Position numbers and translations under genes: made by a program. Shown piece after piece: positions 1-4,520 of a DNA stretch of 5,844 nucleotides (position 1 is the first letter of the stretch; every line of letters begins with the position of its first letter). This DNA is from Thermodesulfobacteriota bacterium. Lineage in GTDB: Bacteria; Desulfobacterota; Syntrophobacteria; BM002. The stretch lies in the NCBI GenBank assembly GCA_947259475.1, contig CAMYLW010000122.1, positions 1 through 5,844 of the forward strand. Reading direction: 5' to 3'. The notes beneath the pieces are model-generated. The model saw only the letters and a program-made list of their open reading frames with translations, searched no databases and was not told the origin of the DNA.

Positions 1-80
1 ACAGCCATGGTGGACCCCACCGTTGTCAACAGGAATGCTAGCGTCAAAGCAAATACCAATCCATACCGTTTCTTCACCAT
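1..80 (-). CDS. Exported protein of unknown function, N-terminal fragment (signal peptide only)
   Basis: Only the first 26 codons are in the window; the rest lies beyond base 1. The ATG at 80-78 is preceded at eight bases by AGGAG (93-89), a good ribosome binding site. The translated start has a basic n-region (MVKKRYG), a hydrophobic core of about 14 residues (LVFALTLAFLLTTV) and a polar end (GSTMA) that could be a signal peptidase I site. The product is therefore probably exported. It is the third gene of a minus-strand series, 40 bases downstream of another exported protein, so the two may act together in the envelope. Nothing of the mature protein is visible and no function can be given. 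The fragment is too short to be found by ORF length; the call rests on the ribosome binding site and the textbook signal peptide. Confidence 0.72.
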   Translation of the reverse strand, partial: MVKKRYGLVFALTLAFLLTTVGSTMA

Positions 81-120
81 CTCTTATTCTCCTGCATGGA
101 AGTGCGTTCTGTGAGATAAT

Positions 121-645
121 TTATGAAGAATTACTTTGCTCGGAGTCCACCGGAGTCAGGTCTTTGCTTTTTTCTGACGAGTAGGAAACGTGCATCTCGA
201 AAGGTTCTAGCTCAGTAGCAAGTCCAATCGCCCACCCTGAACCGTTTGGGGCAGCCACACCATTGCTTGTTATTTCGTCACCGTCGCGGTTCATGATTCT
301 AAATCTTAGGTTCTGATGAGAAGCGCCACGGGCCTTTGGGACAAAGGTAAAGGTAACGGTATATTCACTCAATATGCCGTGAGATTCAGTTTCAATGAAT
401 GGCGCCAACTCGAAATACACTCTCACAAATGGACTGAATCTAATCTTAAGCGGCGCGTTCCACGTTCCCCGCCCAATGAAGATAAGATTACCGCTGCTGT
501 CCAGCTTGCCCTTGGTGACCTTACCATCAAATCTTACTAACCTCTTTCTGAAGCCATCTGCCTCAGCCTCCACGCTAAACATTATGACGTAGGAAAGAGC
601 TATTAAGGCAGCCATGAGGATGAACACACAGCGCTTGCCGTTCAC
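121..645 (-). CDS. Hypothetical exported protein, beta-rich, unknown family
   Basis: This 174-residue protein is not one I recognise. The start is GTG at 645-643, chosen because GGGAGG (657-652) lies six bases upstream; the first internal ATG (residue 11) falls inside the hydrophobic segment and would break the signal. Residues 1-6 are basic/polar, 7-23 hydrophobic, and A27-E28-A29 before D30 fits a signal peptidase I site, so the mature protein is probably periplasmic or secreted. No lipobox cysteine is seen. Residues 38-155 alternate hydrophobic and polar residues (for example LIFIGRG, VRVYFEL, YTVTFTFV, MHVSYSS), which suggests a small beta-sandwich. The last 20 residues are Ser/Asp/Glu-rich and probably disordered. 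It starts 18 bases after the upstream gene stops and is followed 40 bases later by another signal-peptide protein, so an operon is likely. Confidence 0.75.
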   Translation of the reverse strand: MNGKRCVFILMAALIALSYVIMFSVEAEADGFRKRLVRFDGKVTKGKLDSSGNLIFIGRGTWNAPLKIRFSPFVRVYFELAPFIETESHGILSEYTVTFTFVPKARGASHQNLRFRIMNRDGDEITSNGVAAPNGSGWAIGLATELEPFEMHVSYSSEKSKDLTPVDSEQSNSS

Positions 646-663
646 CTCTTCCCTCCCTTCTGG

Positions 664-951
664 CTATTGGGGCTGGATGGCCGAATTATACTCTTGGAGA
701 ATGTGTCTAATCCTCGGCAACATCTGGATGTTATCGATATGAAAACGAGAGAGAGCTTCAACAAAAATCCTAACCTGTTCATCCTCATCGAGATTCCTCT
801 CAACGAAGAGCATGTACTTATCATATAAGCGACACAGGCCACTGCGGCTTCGAGGCAACCTCTCGTAAACAACTTGAATGCCGAGCTTCTCTGCCAGGGC
901 CTCCAACTCCATCAGCATTTTGGTGCTGCGCATTTCCATTGTCGACGCCAT
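664..951 (-). CDS. Small conserved-type cytoplasmic protein, unknown function
   Basis: The product is 95 residues, soluble, with no signal peptide or membrane segment. I chose the ATG at 951-949 because AGGAGG (961-956) sits four bases upstream; the frame stays open to a TTG at 1095 but that extension has no ribosome binding site and overlaps the probable 5' leader. The layout is helix (residues 7-24, LMELEALAEKLG), a short strand-like stretch (IQVVYERLP, 25-33), a Gly-Leu-Cys-Arg-Leu turn (38-42), a second strand (KYMLFVERNL, 45-54) and a helical C-terminus (DEDEQVRIFVEALSRF, 55-70). This resembles small proteins I recall from environmental anaerobes, annotated only as hypothetical, in which a GLCRL-type motif precedes a strand and an acidic helix; that is recollection and not a search result. 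It is the first gene of the minus-strand series and the nearest to the promoter at 1142-1112. Confidence 0.78.
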   Translation of the reverse strand: MASTMEMRSTKMLMELEALAEKLGIQVVYERLPRSRSGLCRLYDKYMLFVERNLDEDEQVRIFVEALSRFHIDNIQMLPRIRHILQEYNSAIQPQ

Positions 952-1111
952 GACTCCTCCTCGTTTGATGACTCGGTCGGGAACGAACATCTCTCCCAAT
1001 GGATAATGATATAAAAGGTTTCTTACTCCGCAGATGGGCAAGACAGAGGGGAGCAATGCAGACTCATGCAATTGGATCAAGGGTGTAAAACTCAAAAAGC
1101 GCAGCGTCTAG

Positions 1112-1142
1112 ACTTTACCACAAACGAAAACGGATTTGTCAA
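1112..1142 (-). promoter_or_regulatory. Probable sigma70-type promoter for the minus-strand operon
   Basis: Read on the minus strand, a perfect TTGACA (1142-1137) is followed after 19 bases by TAAAGT (1117-1112), four of six matches to TATAAT. The spacer is two bases longer than ideal. Transcription would begin near 1105, leaving a leader of about 150 bases before the ATG at 951. It lies just downstream of the terminator at 1238-1191, as expected for a promoter that starts a fresh transcript after an independent RNA. Confidence 0.55.
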
Positions 1143-1190
1143 GATAATAAATGCTATTTTTTTCTCACGGGTGGCCAACAAACAATGGGG

Positions 1191-1238
1191 AGAAGAAAAA
1201 GAAAACCCCCAGCGACTACCATTGGGTGCCGCTGGGGG
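1191..1238 (-). terminator. Rho-independent terminator
   Basis: A perfect nine-pair stem, CCCCCAGCG (1238-1230) with CGCTGGGGG (1214-1206), closes a 15-base loop and is followed on the minus strand by TTTTCTTTTTCTTCT (1205-1191). On the plus strand the stem is followed by no T-run, so the orientation is clear. It ends whatever is transcribed leftward from about 1284 and insulates the operon promoter at 1142. Confidence 0.7.
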
Positions 1239-1284
1239 AGTGCACAGGAGGCCTAGAATGTCCTGTCCACGCACCCAAATTGTT
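1191..1284 (-). ncRNA. Candidate structured small RNA or attenuator, about 90 nt, class not recognised
   Basis: On the minus strand, TTGGGTGC (1278-1271) can pair perfectly with GCACCCAA (1229-1222). Stacked directly inside this, GTG-G-ACAGGA (1270-1261) pairs with TCCTGT-G-CAC (1249-1240) with a single G/G mismatch, closing an 11-base loop (1260-1250). The only large asymmetry is a ten-base bulge (1239-1230) whose bases CCCCCAGCG pair perfectly with CGCTGGGGG (1214-1206), which runs into a U-rich tail. The order of arms is a-b-a'-b', so the two helices are either alternatives (antiterminator and terminator) or together an H-type pseudoknot. An extended -10 element (1301-1293) would start transcription at the very foot of the first stem. 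It does not match SRP RNA, 6S RNA or any riboswitch consensus I can recall. The boundaries are inferred. Confidence 0.45.
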
Positions 1285-1292
1285 AAACAAGA

Positions 1293-1301
1293 AATATACC
1301 A
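1293..1301 (-). promoter_or_regulatory. Extended -10 promoter element for the structured RNA
   Basis: TGGTATATT on the minus strand matches the extended -10 form TGnTATAAT at all positions but one. No recognisable -35 hexamer lies 16-19 bases upstream (AT-rich sequence only). A start 7-9 bases downstream (about 1286-1284) would place the first base just before the stem that begins at 1278. The promoter call is modest on its own and is strengthened by this position and by the terminator below it. Confidence 0.35.
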
Positions 1302-1424
1302 ATTAGGACATTTTGATAATTATCCACGATTTCTTGCAGTTAGCAGGTATTATGTCTGGGAATTAGCTGAAAGGGCTGTAGGGTAATCTACACATGTGTT
1401 GGCTGGATGCAACGAGAGGAAGAG

Positions 1425-1447
1425 AAATCCCAAATCCCAAATCTCAA
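1425..1447. repeat. Tandem 7-base repeat AAATCCC, three copies
   Basis: Copies lie at 1425-1431, 1432-1438 and 1439-1445 (the last is AAATCTC). An inverted, partial copy TTGGGATTT is found at 1523-1531. This word type is common in intergenic DNA of environmental anaerobes as I recall it, which makes it a likely dispersed repeat rather than a local regulatory site. Confidence 0.7.
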
Positions 1448-1478
1448 TGACCAAGGTTTCAGTTTTTTTGTTTTCTTC

Positions 1479-1502
1479 CCTGACACCTGACACCTGACAC
1501 CT
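1479..1502. repeat. Tandem 7-base repeat CCTGACA, three copies plus CCT
   Basis: Exact copies lie at 1479-1485, 1486-1492 and 1493-1499, followed by CCT at 1500-1502. It sits between the direct AAATCCC copies and their inverted counterpart, so the whole 1425-1531 block may be a single composite repeat element. Confidence 0.75.
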
Positions 1503-1627
1503 AAAATCCTTAGATTTGGTGCTTGGGATTTGATATTTTACAATGCTCCACCACTCCAGCACACTACCGCGCGAGCGCAGCGGTTTTTACCGGTATAGGT
1601 ATGCAACATTAGGGTATAGTTGTTCCA

Positions 1628-1662
1628 TTGACAGCATAGGGGTAACCACATTAACCTATAAT
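1628..1662 (+). promoter_or_regulatory. Possible promoter for the DUF47-pit operon
   Basis: A perfect TTGACA (1628-1633) and a perfect TATAAT (1657-1662) are both present, but 23 bases apart, too far for standard sigma70 binding. TATAAT may work with a poor -35, or an activator may be needed. Between them lies an imperfect palindrome GGTAACCACATTAACC (1641-1656). I see no convincing PhoB box. The leader to the ATG at 1754 would be about 85 bases. Confidence 0.3.
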
Positions 1663-1753
1663 TTCAAGATATCTATTAGAATGGCACAAAGCTTGCTGAT
1701 TTCCAAGGATGTTGAGGTAGGCAGATCACTTTTACCACTTCCAAGGGTTAATT

Positions 1754-2404
1754 ATGTTTAAATTGCTTTTCAAAAAAGAACGGCAAGTTCAAGAGTTGAT
1801 TTTCAGGTACCTTGATAATCTGAAAAAGACTCAGGAACACTTTGAGCAAGCCCTGGATTGCTATTTTGAGTTCGGCCTCGGAGAAAACTGCGATTTTCTT
1901 ATTGCCCAAACTCACAAGTTCGAATCCAGGGCTGATGACATCCGCAACGACATCATAGAGATGATGTATTCCAAAGTTCTGATTCCCGAGTCTCGTGGTG
2001 ACATCTTCAGACTTCTCGAGTCAATCGACCTTATTCCAAATCATTTTGAAGCGGTTCTTTTCATGATCCAAAGTCAGAAGATAAAGATCCCGGATTTCAT
2101 AGTGCCAGACCTTAAAGAGTTCATGCGGGTTTCTCTGGAATGCTGTGATCTAGTAATCAGACAGGTCGACGCCTACTTTAATAAGACTGAGGATATCAAA
2201 GCTCTGGTATCCACCATTGATAGCCATGAGAGTAGGTGTGACCACATGGAGCGAGAAATAGTTAGCAAAATTTTTGACGCCGATATGGACCCTTTTGAAA
2301 AGATGCAGCTCAAGGAGCTCGTGGGCCAGATGGGCGAGATTGCGGATCAGGCTGATCGTGTATCCAGAAGTGTCTACATAATCAATATTAAGCGTCGGGT
2401 GTAA
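1754..2404 (+). CDS. DUF47 / PhoU-like phosphate transport accessory protein
   Basis: This 216-residue protein belongs to the DUF47 family (PhoU_div), all-helical cytoplasmic relatives of PhoU that accompany Pit permeases. It is of normal family length and has no membrane segment. The helical bundle shows the acidic metal-binding pattern expected of PhoU-like proteins: E57-SRA-D61-D62 in the first half, E159-SRC-D163 preceded by H158, and E195-IA-D198-QA-D201 in the last helix. The start ATG has only a weak AAGGG site six bases upstream, but the N-terminus (MFKLLFKKE) is typical. The stop TAA shares its last base with the ATG of the permease gene, so translation is probably coupled. Known for the family: in Sinorhizobium meliloti the homologous orfA-pit pair forms a low-affinity phosphate uptake operon. 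Its role here as modulator of Pit is inferred from that. Confidence 0.93.
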   Translation: MFKLLFKKERQVQELIFRYLDNLKKTQEHFEQALDCYFEFGLGENCDFLIAQTHKFESRADDIRNDIIEMMYSKVLIPESRGDIFRLLESIDLIPNHFEAVLFMIQSQKIKIPDFIVPDLKEFMRVSLECCDLVIRQVDAYFNKTEDIKALVSTIDSHESRCDHMEREIVSKIFDADMDPFEKMQLKELVGQMGEIADQADRVSRSVYIINIKRRV

Positions 2405-3345
2405 TGACTTCTCTTCTTGGTGGAGTATTTCTAGGCTGGTCTCTGGGAGCCAATGATGCAGCCAACGTTTTTGGTACGGCGGTATCTTCCAGAATGGTCA
2501 AATTCTGGACGGCCGCAATCTTAGCCTCTGCCTTTGTCCTCGCTGGTGCCCTCTTGGGGGGGCAGTCAGGGATAGAAACCCTAAGAGGCCTTACCCACTT
2601 CACCTCTAATCAGGCAATAATAGCATCCATAGCGGCAGCATGTACGGTAACAATTATGACGCTGCTTGGACTGCCTGTCTCAACATCCCAGGCAGTAGTG
2701 GGAGCCATTCTGGGAGTCGGAATTCTCAACCGTCAGCTCAATTTCGCGGGTCTCGGAAAGGTGGTGGTTTGCTGGGTAGGAACCCCTGTGGGAGGCATGG
2801 TCTTAGCCATTATTGTCTACAAACTGCTGGCTGCAGTAGCCAACAGCATGAATCTGAATATCTTTCAATCTGACATTCTACTGCGGCTGTGTCTCATTAT
2901 TGCTGGTTCCTATGGTGCCTATGCCCTTGGGGCAAATAACGTAGCTAATGTGACTGCGGTTTTCGTGGGTGCTGGAATGTTGAGCGCTTCTGCCGCTGCC
3001 CTGATTGGGGGATTGAGTATTGGCTTGGGTATTCTCACCTTCAGCAAGAAGGTAATGGAGACCATAGGGCAGAAACTGGTGAAACTGGACCCTTTCTCTG
3101 CCCTGGCGGTGGTACTGGCTCAGGCTATAACCGTTCATATCTATGCTCTGGTGGGGGTCCCGGTCTCAACCTCGCAGGCGGTGATTGGAGCTGTGCTGGG
3201 AGTGGGAATCATGAAAGGCGTCAATACCATACAGCGGCGGACCCTTGTTCATATTTTACTTGCCTGGTTTCTCACTCCTTTTGTGGCTTCTGTCTTTGCT
3301 CTCAGCCTCGACTTTGCCACACATTTGCGCTACATTCCCGGCTAA
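2404..3345 (+). CDS. pit: Pit-family inorganic phosphate permease
   Basis: The 313-residue, very hydrophobic product is an inner-membrane inorganic phosphate transporter, normally driven by cation symport. The family's duplicated, inverted architecture is plain: half one has GANDAANVFGTAVSSR (15-30) and PVSTSQAVVGAILGVG (91-106); half two has GANNVANVTAVFVGAG (176-191) and PVSTSQAVIGAVLGVG (253-268). The two GAN(D/N)xAN motifs and the two VSTSQA motifs are the conserved phosphate-binding core. The length fits the short bacterial/archaeal Pit form, which lacks the large central loop of E. coli PitA (499 residues). The start overlaps the DUF47 stop by one base and has no strong ribosome binding site of its own, so it depends on translational coupling. 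Some short Pit-like proteins (CysP) carry sulfate, but the DUF47 partner favours phosphate. No terminator is evident after the stop. Confidence 0.96.
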   Translation: MTSLLGGVFLGWSLGANDAANVFGTAVSSRMVKFWTAAILASAFVLAGALLGGQSGIETLRGLTHFTSNQAIIASIAAACTVTIMTLLGLPVSTSQAVVGAILGVGILNRQLNFAGLGKVVVCWVGTPVGGMVLAIIVYKLLAAVANSMNLNIFQSDILLRLCLIIAGSYGAYALGANNVANVTAVFVGAGMLSASAAALIGGLSIGLGILTFSKKVMETIGQKLVKLDPFSALAVVLAQAITVHIYALVGVPVSTSQAVIGAVLGVGIMKGVNTIQRRTLVHILLAWFLTPFVASVFALSLDFATHLRYIPG

Positions 3346-3357
3346 TAGACGAATGCA

Positions 3358-3397
3358 GGGATTTAGGAATTCAGTAATTTAGGGATTCAGTAATTTC
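3358..3397. repeat. Tandem 16-base repeat with ATTCAGTAATTT core
   Basis: GGAATTCAGTAATTTA (3366-3381) is followed directly by GGGATTCAGTAATTTC (3382-3397), 14 of 16 bases alike, and preceded by a half unit GGGATTTA (3358-3365). It occupies the gap between the phosphate permease and the EamA gene and has no coding or terminator character. Confidence 0.7.
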
Positions 3398-3451
3398 GAA
3401 ATGTGAGATTGCGGATTTCTAAAGACTGAGTTTTTGAAAGCTCTACCACAC

Positions 3452-4339
3452 ATGACTTTGAATAGAACGGACAGCCCTCCCTTCAATCCTTCGCTGGCTC
3501 TGATTAGTGGCGTTTTGGCGGTTTCCACCGGGGCCATTTTTGCGCGTCTGGCCGAGGCGCCAGCCCTGGTAATCGCAGCATACCGGGTTGGCCTGGCTTC
3601 ACTGATATTGGCTCCCATTGCTTGGTGGCAGGTTGGTGATGAACTTCGTGGTCTGAAGAAAAAGGAATATCTTCTGGCCGGATTGGCTGGCCTTTTTCTC
3701 GCTTTACACTTCGGTACTTGGATTTCGTCTCTAAACTATACGTCCGTGGCCAATAGCGTGGTGCTGGTAAACACCAATCCGATCTGGGTTGGCGTGTTAA
3801 CGCCTCTAATAAGCAAGGATCGTCTGAGCTGGATGACCAGAATCGGAATTGTGATCAGCGTCATAGGCGGCGTTATTATTGGTGCCGGAGATTTTGTCAT
3901 TGGAAGGCAGGCATTATGGGGAGATTTTTTGGCCTTACTCGGCGGCATCTGTGCTGCAATGTATCTATTGCTGGGCCGTAATCTGAGGCAGAAGCTCTCG
4001 TTACTCGCATATATAGTCCTCTGTTACGGTAGTGCGGCAATCATATTGTGGTCATTGGTTCTTGCCCTGCGTCTCCCGGTTGTGGGTTTCAGCCCGGGGA
4101 CCTACTCGGCATTTGTCGGCATGGCCGTGATCTCGCAAATCATTGGCCACAGCAGCTACAATTGGGCGCTCAAATGGTTCAGTGCCAGCCTCATCGCCGT
4201 AAGTCTTCTGGGTGAACCCATTGGCGCTACCATACTGGCCTACATCATATTTGGAGAAACCTTAACGTGGACGAAATTTGTAGGCGGCACTCTCATTCTC
4301 GCCGCCATCTACCTCGCGGCACGCGGCGAAAAACGTTAA
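3452..4339 (+). CDS. EamA-domain (DMT superfamily) transporter
   Basis: The 295-residue protein is an inner-membrane drug/metabolite transporter with two EamA domains, roughly residues 17-143 and 155-290, giving about ten transmembrane helices. Family features include AYRVGLASLIL (43-53), the LNYTSVANSVVLVNTNPIW stretch (94-112) at the end of domain one, and its counterpart LIAVSLLGEPIGATILAYII (247-266) with the GE(P/T) turns of domain two. Length is typical for the family (280-310). The start is uncertain: ATG at 3452 has only a poor GAAAG upstream, and an in-frame TTG at 3434 would add six residues; I prefer the ATG because neither has a good ribosome binding site and ATG is the stronger codon. 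DMT proteins export or exchange amino acids, nucleobases, sugars or drugs, and the substrate cannot be told from sequence. Neighbours give no hint. Confidence 0.93.
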   Translation: MTLNRTDSPPFNPSLALISGVLAVSTGAIFARLAEAPALVIAAYRVGLASLILAPIAWWQVGDELRGLKKKEYLLAGLAGLFLALHFGTWISSLNYTSVANSVVLVNTNPIWVGVLTPLISKDRLSWMTRIGIVISVIGGVIIGAGDFVIGRQALWGDFLALLGGICAAMYLLLGRNLRQKLSLLAYIVLCYGSAAIILWSLVLALRLPVVGFSPGTYSAFVGMAVISQIIGHSSYNWALKWFSASLIAVSLLGEPIGATILAYIIFGETLTWTKFVGGTLILAAIYLAARGEKR

Positions 4340-4340
4340 C

Positions 4341-4367
4341 CGCAGAGAGCGCTGAGATCGCAGAGAA
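4341..4367. repeat. Three tandem 9-base units CGCAGAGAn
   Basis: CGCAGAGAG (4341-4349), CGCTGAGAT (4350-4358) and CGCAGAGAA (4359-4367) follow almost immediately on the EamA stop codon. Their complement has the form CTCTGCGnn, the same family as the CTCTGnGnn units at 4487-4513, so the two arrays are in inverted orientation. Confidence 0.75.
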
Positions 4368-4384
4368 GATTTTAGTTAGAACCA

Positions 4385-4407
4385 CCAAGACACGAAGACA
4401 CCAAGAG
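4385..4407. repeat. Tandem 8-base repeat CCAAGACA, about three copies
   Basis: CCAAGACA (4385-4392), CGAAGACA (4393-4400) and CCAAGAG (4401-4407, partial). It differs in unit and period from the neighbouring arrays, so the gap is a mosaic of unrelated repeat families. Confidence 0.7.
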
Positions 4408-4443
4408 CTGTAAAATTCTCTCGCCCGCTCTCCCTTAGACCCA

Positions 4444-4474
4444 TTCGACAAGCTCAGGGCAGGCAAGCTCAGGG
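4444..4474. repeat. TTCGACAAGCTCAGGG-type repeat with 11-base direct repeat
   Basis: TTCGACAAGCTCAGGG (4444-4459) is followed by GCAG-like bases and a second CAAGCTCAGGG (4464-4474), an exact copy of 4449-4459. I recall this word as a dispersed intergenic repeat of environmental bacterial genomes; that is memory, not a search. Confidence 0.65.
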
Positions 4475-4486
4475 ATCGCTCGAGTC

Positions 4487-4513
4487 CTCTGAGAACTCTG
4501 TGAGCTCTGTGAG
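4487..4513. repeat. Three tandem 9-base units CTCTGnGnn ending at a ribosome binding site
   Basis: CTCTGAGAA (4487-4495), CTCTGTGAG (4496-4504) and CTCTGTGAG (4505-4513). The last GAG runs into AGG to give GAGAGG (4511-4516), four bases before the ATG of the hydrolase gene at 4521. The whole stretch 4486-4516 begins CCTCT and ends AGAGG. Confidence 0.75.
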
Positions 4514-4520
4514 AGGTCAA

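Larger units (their letters stand above)
1285..1753. other. Long intergenic region with short tandem repeats, no convincing gene
   Basis: About 470 bases separate the divergent gene groups. The left end (1285-1386) is AT-rich and holds the promoter of the structured RNA. Bases 1420-1560 are a patchwork of short repeats: AAATCCC units, CCTGACA units, a TTGGGATTT (1523-1531) that is the inverse of AAATCCCAA (1432-1440), and a CTCCACCACTCCAG stretch. Bases 1566-1588 form a weak five-pair stem (ACCGC/GCGGT) with a T-run. Bases 1600-1753 are AT-rich and should contain the promoter of the DUF47-pit pair. Open frames here are short, lack ribosome binding sites or cross the repeats. Confidence 0.6.

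Noticed and set aside
952..1095. N-terminal extension of the 95-residue gene to a TTG at 1095 (143 residues)
   Set aside because: No ribosome binding site at the TTG, the segment overlaps the expected 5' leader of the promoter at 1142-1112, and AGGAGG lies directly before ATG 951. The intermediate in-frame ATG at 984 or thereabouts has GGGAG only two bases away, too close.
1191..1284. 4.5S SRP RNA or 6S RNA
   Set aside because: The SRP domain IV core (GGAAG/AGCAG type) is missing, and the element is half the length of 6S RNA and lacks its open central bubble.
1350..1562. 70-codon minus-strand frame and 72-codon plus-strand frame (1543-1761) in the long intergenic region
   Set aside because: Both cross low-complexity repeats or overlap the DUF47 start, and neither has a ribosome binding site or protein-like composition.
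1566..1588. Intrinsic terminator on the plus strand (ACCGC/GCGGT followed by TTTTT)
   Set aside because: The stem is only five pairs with a nine-base loop, and there is no plus-strand gene upstream that it would end.
1600..1753. PhoB box controlling the phosphate operon
   Set aside because: No pair of CTGTCAT-like direct repeats with 11-base spacing can be found upstream of the DUF47 gene.
4341..4513. CRISPR array
   Set aside because: Repeat units are 7-16 bases, without spacers of regular length, and no cas genes are present.
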